The translations under genes and the position numbers were made by a program. Source: a bacterium (GTDB taxonomy: Bacteria > Patescibacteria > Paceibacteria > UBA9973 > SBAW01). Taken from it: a stretch of DNA of 5,172 nucleotides. Positions 1 through 5,172 of this stretch are shown piece by piece. The notes beneath the pieces were generated by a model. That model was not told the origin of the DNA. It did not search any database and worked only from the letters and a program-made list of their open reading frames with translations. Location: contig JAKAIP010000061.1 in assembly GCA_021825025.1 (NCBI GenBank), positions 1 through 5,172 on the forward strand, written 5' to 3'. How positions within the stretch are numbered: position 1 is the first letter of the stretch; every line of letters begins with the position of its first letter.

Positions 1-83
1 TCGGACCTATCAAATGACGGGCGTTCCTCATTCTCTGGAGTCGGGGGAAAGATATACGTATCCACGAAGTCTTGAAATCCCAT
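1..83 (-). CDS. Start of a further phage gene, 3'-truncated by the window edge
   Basis: Twenty-seven complete codons are visible from the ATG: MGFQDFVDTYIFPPTPENEE then RPSFDRS, with no stop before the window ends. AAGGAG is well placed upstream and the gene follows the preceding stop by eight bases, like the other tight junctions here. The visible N-terminus is acidic and proline-containing, with no signal peptide. The fragment is too short to assign. By position it probably encodes another virion or ejection protein. Confidence 0.62.
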   Translation of the reverse strand, partial: MGFQDFVDTYIFPPTPENEERPSFDRS

Positions 84-87
84 ATCA

Positions 88-93
88 CTCCTT
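88..93 (-). promoter_or_regulatory. Strong ribosome binding site for the gene leaving the window
   Basis: AAGGAG overlaps the TAA of the 191-residue gene and lies four bases before the ATG at 81-83. It is the strongest Shine-Dalgarno match in the window and is the main reason for calling the partial gene that follows. Confidence 0.65.
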
Positions 94-667
94 AGAAGAA
101 CTTGAATCCACCCATACCGCCAGACATGATGCCTTTACCGAATGCTGTGGTGAGATCTCCGATCGATCCCGCCAATGCTTGACCCAGCATGTTCGCGCCC
201 TTCGTGGTCGAGGTCGAGTGTGATTCTCCACCGAGGAATCCTTGGCTCGAATCCAACAGGCCCTTGAGCTGTGCGAAGCGGTCGGCTTTGACTTGCTCAT
301 TCGCGAGCTGATTCTGAAAGACCTGCCCCATGAGCTGCGGGGCCAGTTGTGACAGCACGTCACCGGAAACTGCGCCTGCATTCTCTGGAGAGAGAAAACC
401 ACGCGAGGCGTACCGGCCAGAGTTATTTGAGAAGAGCTGATCCGAGAGCGTTTTGAACGCCGACAACTGCGGCGCTGTCAACCCGCTCGCGTCGAGCTGG
501 AACGGGTTGGTATCTTGGAGTCGGGTCTTGGCGAAGTTCATCCCGAAGTTGTAATCAGCCGGGACAGAACTCGCAAATGTATTCAGATCGTTCTTTGACA
601 GAATTCCTCTGAGCCCAGAATAGGCGTCATAGGTACTCGTCGAAGATCCACCACTAAAAAATCCCAT
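92..667 (-). CDS. Putative virion or ejection protein with glycine-rich C-terminus (191 aa)
   Basis: AAGGTG stands four bases before the ATG and overlaps the stop of the 81-residue gene. The protein starts with a flexible Gly/Ser/Thr segment (MGFFSGGSSTSTYDAYSG) and continues with predicted helices rich in Ala, Leu, Gln and Phe, including LAPQLMGQVFQNQLANEQVKADRF. Residues 157-191 are hydrophobic with Gly at 157, 162, 167, 170, 177, 179, 183, 184, 186 and 187, and end in GGFKFF, like a glycine-zipper membrane segment. It has no cysteine, signal peptide or enzyme motif. In short-tailed phages, small proteins with this make-up beside the tail genes are often internal virion proteins released with the DNA. 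That role is inferred; another structural role is equally compatible. Confidence 0.8.
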   Translation of the reverse strand: MGFFSGGSSTSTYDAYSGLRGILSKNDLNTFASSVPADYNFGMNFAKTRLQDTNPFQLDASGLTAPQLSAFKTLSDQLFSNNSGRYASRGFLSPENAGAVSGDVLSQLAPQLMGQVFQNQLANEQVKADRFAQLKGLLDSSQGFLGGESHSTSTTKGANMLGQALAGSIGDLTTAFGKGIMSGGMGGFKFF

Positions 668-675
668 AGTTCACC

Positions 676-921
676 TTACGTAATATTCAATGCCGTCTTG
701 ATGGCGTCGATCTCAGCGGCACTAGCGTTCGCGATGCGCGTCTTGATAATCTCCACGTCTTTGACTGCAAGCCGCGATGTTTGTGCCACAATCCATGTTT
801 CAAGCTGCGCCTCTACTGCTCGAAGTCCCAACGTCTGACGCACTCGCGCAAACATGGCGTGCTCTTCAGGCGTTAGGACGACGGTCAGCGTTCTCGTGTT
901 TTTGTCATAGGAGGAATTCAT
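676..921 (-). CDS. Small conserved-looking phage protein of unknown function (81 aa)
   Basis: The N-terminal segment YDKNTRTLTVVLTPEEH (5-21) suggests a beta hairpin leading into a helix. The remainder is amphipathic helix (AMFARVRQTLGLRAVEAQLETWI, then RIANASAAEIDAIKTAL). There is no signal peptide, membrane segment, cysteine or catalytic motif. It lies 30 bases after the fibre gene, in the same reading frame, and eight bases before the next gene. The ATG has no Shine-Dalgarno sequence and sits just after an A+T-rich inverted repeat, so expression may depend on coupling. Small helical proteins directly after fibre genes are sometimes fibre-assembly helpers, but nothing here proves that. I do not recognise the family; the compact operon position and regular secondary-structure pattern support a real gene. 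Confidence 0.72.
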   Translation of the reverse strand: MNSSYDKNTRTLTVVLTPEEHAMFARVRQTLGLRAVEAQLETWIVAQTSRLAVKDVEIIKTRIANASAAEIDAIKTALNIT

Positions 922-950
922 AATACTAATTTTACGTAGATTAGTGCCAT
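918..950 (-). other. Ten-codon leader reading frame before the 81-aa gene (putative)
   Basis: Two bases after the fibre TAA an ATG opens a ten-codon frame (MALIYVKLVL) whose TGA overlaps the ATG of the 81-residue gene (ATGA). It has no clear ribosome site, so it could be translated only by ribosomes reinitiating after the fibre gene. It may be chance, since the frame is very short. Confidence 0.25.
925..945 (-). promoter_or_regulatory. A+T-rich inverted repeat upstream of the 81-aa start
   Basis: ACTAAT (925-930) and ATTAGT (940-945) form a 6-bp inverted repeat around a nine-base loop that contains TACGTA. On the transcript the stem ends three bases before the ATG at 919-921, where a ribosome site would be expected and none is seen. 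It could modulate initiation; a weak A+T-only stem may also have no role. Confidence 0.25.
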
Positions 951-951
951 C

Positions 952-1926
952 TTAGTACTTAATAAAGTAGTTCACCGTGAAGTACGGGTGCATGTTTCCG
1001 GTGCTGGTTCCCGTGCTGTTAATGGTAATCCCTGTTACCTGAGACGGACTACCGGGAGAACCTTGAACATTTCCTGTGGCGTGGTAATTCCCCGGCGCTG
1101 TTAACGCATTATCAGTGGAGGGGTGTACGTGGCCGGGGTCAGTAATACCATGCGTATGTGAGGCCACGCTTGATTCAGACCCCCCACCCTGTCCGACATT
1201 GTCCGCCGCCGTATCTGTTGCTTTATTACGTGACGATCCGCCCATGTTGTCCGCGCCGAGCGGCGAGACACCTCGGGCGTCACAGATGAACGTCTTGTGA
1301 AACGTGACGCCGGACCCGTTCGAGGATAATGCAAGGGCAACACCGCCGAGCGACGTACTAACTTGAAACGTGTTGGCGGTCTTATTGACCACGTAGTACC
1401 TGGTCAACGTCCCTAGGCCCGAGGGTACGCTCGACGCCCCGAAGTACACCACTTCGTTGTTATTTAGTCCATGTGCCGTCGCTGTAAATTGGTCAAGCGT
1501 ATGATCGACGGTGCAGTTAAGAGCGAGTCCCGTACGGAGTGTATCGGCCGCGCTAGATCCAAGGCGCGTAATAATTTCAGCAAGAAGATCCTCGTAGGTC
1601 GTATTTGAGCGTTCCGTCCCGTCCATCAAGAGCCAACCGGCCTTCGATGTCCGCATGGAGGTACATACGTCTCCGACCTCGAAGACGGAGCTGCTCTGAA
1701 TCAACGTCCCGTCGGGGTTCAGACTCACCGCGAGACGTGAGGCCAGATCCGCCTTAGAGCCGATCAGATTCGGCGCATTGCCGAGCACGCTCTCGATCTG
1801 AAGAATCGCGGAGACTGGCCCGTTAATGTGCTGGGCATCCTGCGCCGTGACGTTGTTGACAATCGTCGACGCTGAGTCCGCCGTGCCTACCGCATAGGTC
1901 GATGTTGCAAGAATAAGATCCGCCAT
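952..1926 (-). CDS. Tail-collar-domain tail fibre protein (324 aa)
   Basis: A probable receptor-binding or fibre-tip protein on the virion surface. Residues 30-75 hold the phage-fibre N-terminal pattern HINGPVSAILQIESVLG followed by GSKADLASRL. A tail-collar fold begins near residue 85 (GDVCTSMRTSKAGWLLMDG) and resumes at 212 (TFICDARGVSPLGADNMGG). Between them, residues 142-210 look like an inserted beta module (HTLDQFTATAHGL, then RYYVVNKTANTFQVS). The C-terminal part has HTH (257-259) and HVH (266-268), His-X-His pairs like those that bind metal in trimeric phage fibres, and ends NMHPYFTVNYFIKY, typical of collar fibres. AGGGA lies seven bases before the ATG, which overlaps the preceding stop (TAATG). 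No chaperone or peptidase domain is seen. The exact insert boundaries and receptor are unknown. Confidence 0.85.
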   Translation of the reverse strand: MADLILATSTYAVGTADSASTIVNNVTAQDAQHINGPVSAILQIESVLGNAPNLIGSKADLASRLAVSLNPDGTLIQSSSVFEVGDVCTSMRTSKAGWLLMDGTERSNTTYEDLLAEIITRLGSSAADTLRTGLALNCTVDHTLDQFTATAHGLNNNEVVYFGASSVPSGLGTLTRYYVVNKTANTFQVSTSLGGVALALSSNGSGVTFHKTFICDARGVSPLGADNMGGSSRNKATDTAADNVGQGGGSESSVASHTHGITDPGHVHPSTDNALTAPGNYHATGNVQGSPGSPSQVTGITINSTGTSTGNMHPYFTVNYFIKY

Positions 1927-2258
1927 TAGGTGTTCCCTAGGTGTTTATGTTTCACTTGCCCGACGAGACGAAGATTATCAACTCGAATATTGGCCCCAGC
2001 GAAGGCAACTTCAATCGCGATGTATTCCCCGACATCCGTATCAAACGCCGCTCGGTATCGAGGACTCAGTGGGGCTTGTATGTTCGAGGTCAGCGAGAGA
2101 CGATCGATCGCGATCTCAGATCCGCTGTGCGCGACCTGGACCGCAACATAGGTCATCAGTTGCTCGACGCTCAATGTAAATTGTTGACTGCCGAAGAGCC
2201 GGCACCAAAAGGTTCCATCTCCCCAGATTGTTCCATCGCCCCAAACTGGACACGCCAT
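1926..2258 (-). CDS. Small tail protein with WGDGT repeat and duplicated beta motif (110 aa)
   Basis: The start ATG overlaps the hub-gene stop (TAATG), with GAGG seven bases upstream. Residues 6-16 contain WGDGT twice (6-10 and 12-16), flanked by Cys3 and Cys19. The rest contains two copies of one motif: YVAVQVAHSGSEIAIDRLSL (37-56) and YIAIEVAFAGANIRVDNLRL (79-98), 42 residues apart and matching at most hydrophobic positions. It ends VKHKHLGNT. There is no signal peptide or membrane segment. The WG-rich linker followed by a beta-sandwich resembles the C-terminal end of hub/stabilisation proteins, so it may be a detached domain that assembles with the preceding protein. Its role is inferred from position; I cannot give a family name. 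Confidence 0.78.
   Translation of the reverse strand: MACPVWGDGTIWGDGTFWCRLFGSQQFTLSVEQLMTYVAVQVAHSGSEIAIDRLSLTSNIQAPLSPRYRAAFDTDVGEYIAIEVAFAGANIRVDNLRLVGQVKHKHLGNT
2212..2243 (-). repeat. Two-copy 18-base-period repeat encoding WGDGT-WGDGT
   Basis: GTTCCATCTCCCCA (2212-2225) and GTTCCATCGCCCCA (2230-2243) on the plus strand match at 13 of 14 bases with an 18-base period. They encode the two WGDGT units of the 110-residue protein. The near-identity at DNA level suggests recent slippage or duplication rather than protein selection alone. Confidence 0.75.
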
Positions 2259-3688
2259 TAGAGAGCCTCGAAGTTTGTCGCGGCGGCGACGATACCGTCT
2301 AGATCATAGAGGGCACATGTCGGTGTCCCTGATGGGACGTAAATATCAGCGTTGACGCCCTGTACGTATTTCTTACGCGAGGGATACCCAAACGAGGGAT
2401 AGACGGTGCGATAGAGCATGGACACACCGACATCCGACGCGCCCACGGCGTCCGTGAATGTTACAGGAGCCCGTAGATTATATACGAACGCCCCGTTCGT
2501 CGAAAGCCCCTCGCCGCCCATAATTGCACGGTCGCCGTTGAGGATCTCGTCCCAGCATCGGCTGATCGTCTGGCCCGTCATCGGACCATACCACACAGGA
2601 CCGGCCTCGGGTTGATTCTTCATCGCACGCACGTCGAGCCAGAACTGTGTGTCCGCGTACGCGTTTGATCCCGTCGGGACACCTAGCATGAGATAGGGAT
2701 AGAGATAACGCATCCAGACTTGACCGAGCTGTGAGCGGTTCGTACTTTCGATACCCGTCGTCGCGCTGGTCGACTGGAGCTTTTCCCCGATGAAGTGACC
2801 CACGAGAGATCCCTCGGGAAGCCAGTAAACGTTGAGATCCGACGTGAACCAAAAGAGCCCCAAACCAGGAATTGAGACGATGGAGTAGGGACTCGAAGTC
2901 CCTACAGTGGAGTCAAGTAGGCGAATCGAGGCGTCGTCATTCGTGGCGGACACGGCTGTCACGAACATCGTGCCCGTAATGAGGTGATAGGCGGACGATT
3001 GTAACGCGATGATGCCGGGGTAGAGGGCATCCTGTCCCCGAATGGTAAACGGCGTAATGCCTGTAAAGAGTCCAGGCGTGACGGGACGCAACGTTGCCCA
3101 CGAGCTGTTCTTGCTCCAGATGTGGCCCACACGGGCGTCGGTACGCTCGATCCCGTTTGTCGTAATCGCCATCATGCGATCGAGAATCGGAGCCATCATA
3201 CGGGCAGGAGGATGTACCCCGTTGCCGGGAACTTGGTTACTGCCGACGACGGTCGAGACAGTTTGGAACGTCGTCCCGTCGTATTCGCGAAGTTCGTCGG
3301 TTCCGTTGCAGATGTAAACCTTATCGGTAATCGGCCATGTCAGAAAGTGGGTATCTTTCGAGGATGTCATGCCGGTCGTCAAGGTTGTCTCAGAGCCCGC
3401 GTCGCTGAGTACCGAAATACGGTTGTTAAACGCAATGAGACGCTTACTGGTCGGAGACGATCCGCCGTAGTAGTATTTATGTCCCCCGAGAATTTTATAG
3501 GCTCCGAGCGTGGAGCTGTTGAGGCGCGTCGAGCCATTGCGGATCTTGGTCCCAGAATCAAACACGCAGTTTTGCATTAGGCGAGCCTCGCCTGGAGTTA
3601 AGTCTTCTTCGCTCGCGCGGAGGTTGACTCCTTTGACGGGATCTGGAAAGGTCGCGGCGTCTTCTTTAATTTGATTCCGTAGAGCCAT
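2258..3688 (-). CDS. Tail hub/nozzle or DNA-stabilisation-like protein (476 aa)
   Basis: Proteins of this type close the end of a short tail below the adaptor and keep packaged DNA in place. The N-terminus has the characteristic layout GVNLRASEEDLTPGEARLMQN (residues 20-40), then CVFDSGTKIRNGSTRL (41-56), followed by blade-like beta repeats such as KVYICNGTDELREYDGTTF (123-141), as in P22 gp10-like and related beta-propeller hubs. No enzyme motif is seen. GAAGGA sits eight bases before the ATG, whose A is also the last base of the adaptor TGA (TGATG). The protein stops after a beta segment ending in YDLDGIVAAATNFEAL, and the following gene resembles the WG-repeat and terminal beta region that I recall being part of the same polypeptide in related phages. 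The family call rests on pattern memory, so P22 gp10-like and T7 gp12-like remain open alternatives. Confidence 0.62.
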   Translation of the reverse strand: MALRNQIKEDAATFPDPVKGVNLRASEEDLTPGEARLMQNCVFDSGTKIRNGSTRLNSSTLGAYKILGGHKYYYGGSSPTSKRLIAFNNRISVLSDAGSETTLTTGMTSSKDTHFLTWPITDKVYICNGTDELREYDGTTFQTVSTVVGSNQVPGNGVHPPARMMAPILDRMMAITTNGIERTDARVGHIWSKNSSWATLRPVTPGLFTGITPFTIRGQDALYPGIIALQSSAYHLITGTMFVTAVSATNDDASIRLLDSTVGTSSPYSIVSIPGLGLFWFTSDLNVYWLPEGSLVGHFIGEKLQSTSATTGIESTNRSQLGQVWMRYLYPYLMLGVPTGSNAYADTQFWLDVRAMKNQPEAGPVWYGPMTGQTISRCWDEILNGDRAIMGGEGLSTNGAFVYNLRAPVTFTDAVGASDVGVSMLYRTVYPSFGYPSRKKYVQGVNADIYVPSGTPTCALYDLDGIVAAATNFEAL

Positions 3689-4545
3689 CAGCGAAATCCT
3701 TCGAGTTGTGTATACGTGGGGTTCTGCGCCCCGTATTGCGCGAGCATCTTATCCCAGATCGCCTTCTCCTGAACACGCCGCTCGTCGTCGTATCGCTCCA
3801 TGGTTTTGACCTTGACACCTTGAACCCAGAGATGTCGTCGTTCTCGGAGGTGTTTGGTAAACACGGTACCGGCGTCGTCAAGACGTGTCAAATTCGCGTA
3901 GTACGTCAGAATTAAGGGATAGACCTGATCGGCTGCGGGATAGACATAGAGCTTCGAGCCGATACGGCTGTAGAACGCAGGTCGTCGCGAAGTCCCAGGG
4001 CGCTGATAGTCTCGTCGTGGGAGCTCGTGCTTCGTCACGCCGATGACGTACTGCGTCGTCGCGCTAGTCGCCGTAGTCCATACTTCGTCGAGCGAGACGA
4101 CTTTCGTCGTATCGACGTATGAGATAATTTGACGGTGTTGAGCCGCGCCTGATCCACCGACGGCGAACAGATACCGACCTAACATGTCCTCGTTCGTGCT
4201 CGTGAAGTCCGCAGCGAGAGTCAACGTATTCGACGAGCCGCCTGCTTGCGCGATCCCACGGAAGCCCTCGTCTGCGTCGTAGAGTACGACGGAGATTTCT
4301 GAGTCGAAGTCTGTTGGAAGTGTCACCGCCATGTTGGATAGACCGGCAGAGGCGACGAGGCAGCTTTGTGTTTCGAGGAGGGGATCAACGCGGCTGGCGT
4401 TCCAAATCTCGGTTTTAATCGTCTCCCATTGGTACGCCTTAAAGTCGGTATACGCCTGGCTCGATGACGTGACGGTGTATTGCCCGCCTTCCTTCATACC
4501 CTGAAGGATGATATCTTGCAAGACTGGATTTGAAGGAATTGGCAT
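3688..4545 (-). CDS. Head-to-tail adaptor-like protein (285 aa) with inserted beta module
   Basis: Adaptors of this kind form a ring under the portal that connects the capsid to the tail hub. Residues 1-60 look helical and contain FKAYQWETIKTEIW. Residues 208-221 carry the VYPLILTYYANLTR strand, followed by a helical, charged C-terminal region (about 228-270) with the ERYDDERRVQEKAIWDKML pattern seen at the end of short-tailed-phage adaptors (SU10/P22 gp4-like). Residues 95-169 look like a recurrent phage beta module (G-AQ-G-S-TLTL, G-GAAQ-R-I--Y---TKVV, W---Y-I) placed between the two halves, which makes the protein longer than I would expect for the family. The TGA stop overlaps the next ATG by one base. 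I chose the ATG at 4545 for its GGAG; a GTG at 4572 would add nine residues. Assignment is by residue pattern and gene order only. Confidence 0.62.
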   Translation of the reverse strand: MPIPSNPVLQDIILQGMKEGGQYTVTSSSQAYTDFKAYQWETIKTEIWNASRVDPLLETQSCLVASAGLSNMAVTLPTDFDSEISVVLYDADEGFRGIAQAGGSSNTLTLAADFTSTNEDMLGRYLFAVGGSGAAQHRQIISYVDTTKVVSLDEVWTTATSATTQYVIGVTKHELPRRDYQRPGTSRRPAFYSRIGSKLYVYPAADQVYPLILTYYANLTRLDDAGTVFTKHLRERRHLWVQGVKVKTMERYDDERRVQEKAIWDKMLAQYGAQNPTYTQLEGFR

Positions 4546-4549
4546 AAGT

Positions 4550-4553
4550 CTCC
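4550..4553 (-). promoter_or_regulatory. Ribosome binding site that decides the adaptor start
   Basis: GGAG stands four bases before the ATG at 4543-4545 on the minus strand. It supports this ATG over an in-frame GTG at 4570-4572, which lies inside the hairpin and has no ribosome site of its own. Confidence 0.6.
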
Positions 4554-4564
4554 AAATGAGAAGA

Positions 4565-4593
4565 GGCGGCACCCCGCTAAGCAGAATGCCGCC
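4565..4593 (-). terminator. G+C-rich hairpin between virion-protein and adaptor genes (possible terminator or attenuator)
   Basis: The 7-bp arms GGCGGCA (4565-4571) and TGCCGCC (4587-4593) are perfect complements around a 15-base loop. On the minus-strand transcript the stem is followed by UCUUCUCAUUU, which is pyrimidine-rich but not a true U-run, so termination would be partial at best. It begins about 10 bases after the upstream stop codon and ends just before the adaptor ribosome site. It may instead be a processing or mRNA-stability element, separating an abundant head-gene message from the lower-dose neck and tail genes. Confidence 0.4.
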
Positions 4594-4602
4594 CCTAGAG
4601 CG

Positions 4603-5172
4603 TTAGATGTCGTTCGCCACGTCGAGCTCAAGGTTCGCTTGGAGCCCGTCGGCCAACAATCTCGCCCGTCGGGTGTTCGACCCGTACGTGAGACGAGGAG
4701 TATACACTAGCTCTGTCCCGAGCAACCACACGTAGTCCGTTGCAATCGTGATGTTCGCGACGGCAGAACAGGTGATGTTCAGCGCGACGGCGATCGTCGC
4801 AGGATCAAACGTTTGGTACGCGTTCGCGCCTGTCGCCAAGGGGGCGATAAATCCATACTTCGACCACGAGATCGCTCTCGCAGTGGCGACGGATTTCGCG
4901 GACGCGCCGTGCGTCTTCGTCAGCGCGGTCGCGCCGATAGCCACGGCTTCGCCGGACTTAATGGGAGTATACAACGTGGTGAACGTCGCTGTCCCGTTAG
5001 CACTGGCGTAGTCTGAAGTCCACAGATGCCGAATGTACAGAGGGAACCTGTTATCGAAATCTTGTGGAATCCAGAGGAAGTTGACATCATCACTCGTTGC
5101 TTCAAGGCGAATGGCTCCGTTGGCGGATATACCGAGCTCAAGCAACTGGGCCGCGCCGGTACCAAAGCCCGC
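4603..5172 (-). CDS. Beta-rich phage virion protein, 5'-truncated by the window edge
   Basis: The reading frame is open to the window edge and ends in TAA, giving 189 visible residues. A TTG at 5143-5145 could be read as a start, but it has no ribosome site and nine more sense codons precede it, so the true start probably lies outside the window. The visible part is alternating hydrophobic/polar, rich in Ala, Thr and Ile, with no catalytic motif, signal peptide or membrane helix. It contains a PQDFDNRFPLYIRHLWTSD segment and, near the end, a WLLGTELVYTPRL strand, the pattern of beta-sandwich proteins encoded next to capsid genes in environmental phages. A head decoration, minor capsid or other structural role is inferred from this and from its place upstream of the adaptor gene. 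I do not recognise a named family. The 57-base gap before the next gene holds a hairpin. Confidence 0.8.
   Translation of the reverse strand, partial: AGFGTGAAQLLELGISANGAIRLEATSDDVNFLWIPQDFDNRFPLYIRHLWTSDYASANGTATFTTLYTPIKSGEAVAIGATALTKTHGASAKSVATARAISWSKYGFIAPLATGANAYQTFDPATIAVALNITCSAVANITIATDYVWLLGTELVYTPRLTYGSNTRRARLLADGLQANLELDVANDI

Noticed and set aside
29..390. CATTCTCTGGAG repeated at 29-40 and 379-390
   Set aside because: Both copies encode a Pro-Glu-Asn stretch in different proteins; twelve bases with no further similarity is compatible with coincidence.
92..402. A 105-codon minus-strand frame overlapping the 191-aa gene
   Set aside because: It is out of frame with a gene that has a clear ribosome site and tight junctions; its Ser/Arg-rich translation is typical of a shadow frame.
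908..921. Perfect-looking AGGAGG on the plus strand
   Set aside because: No start codon follows on the plus strand at a suitable distance; it is the complement of codons for the N-terminus of the 81-aa protein.
952..1926. Diversity-generating retroelement target in the fibre C-terminus
   Set aside because: No template repeat, reverse transcriptase or adenine-biased variable repeat is visible in the window, and the C-terminus is an ordinary collar-fibre ending.
1930..2261. Plus-strand open frames of 73 and 106 codons opposite the 110-aa gene
   Set aside because: They mirror a well-supported minus-strand gene, have no good ribosome site and show no recognisable protein pattern.
3042..3580. 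Plus-strand frames of 91 and 152 codons within the hub gene
   Set aside because: They are antisense shadows of a strong coding frame, with basic low-information translations and no operon logic.
3780..4330. Frequent GTCGTC triplets on the plus strand
   Set aside because: They fall within the adaptor gene and reflect Asp/Arg codon choice (GAC, CGA) on the minus strand; there is no fixed period or spacing.
4570..4572. GTG as an earlier adaptor start
   Set aside because: It lies inside the hairpin and has no ribosome site, whereas the ATG at 4543-4545 has GGAG upstream.

Overview
The window looks like part of the virion-structural module of a tailed bacteriophage or prophage, most likely one with a short (podovirus-type) tail. 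All credible genes lie on the minus strand and are packed end to end. No tRNA, integrase, insertion sequence, CRISPR array or clear bacterial housekeeping gene is visible. Base composition is moderate, a little above half G+C by eye. Nothing in the sequence identifies the host, and the proteins look like those of poorly characterised environmental phages.

In transcription order (high to low coordinates) the layout is: (1) the 3' part of a beta-rich virion protein gene that runs in from beyond the window (4603-5172); (2) a short gap with a G+C-rich hairpin (4565-4593); (3) a head-to-tail adaptor-like protein (3688-4545) with a recurrent phage beta module inserted in it; (4) a tail hub/nozzle or DNA-stabilisation-like protein (2258-3688); (5) a 110-residue protein (1926-2258) with a WGDGT repeat and a two-copy beta motif, which looks like the detached C-terminal part of gene 4; (6) a tail-collar fibre protein (952-1926); (7) an 81-residue unknown protein (676-921); (8) a 191-residue virion or ejection-type protein with a glycine-rich tail (92-667); (9) the first 27 codons of another gene leaving the window (1-83).

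The adaptor, hub, 110-residue and fibre genes are joined by one-base stop/start overlaps (TGATG or TAATG), so they are probably translated in a coupled way from one late transcript. Together they would build the portal-proximal neck, the tail hub and the receptor-binding fibre. The small proteins that follow could help fibre assembly or be ejected with the DNA, but this is inference.

I found no clearly new biological system. The points most worth a second look are the apparent split of the hub protein into two coupled genes, two unrelated beta modules inserted into the adaptor and fibre proteins, the hairpin before the adaptor gene, and an odd 10-codon leader reading frame before the 81-residue gene. 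There is no gene-free stretch longer than about 60 bases.
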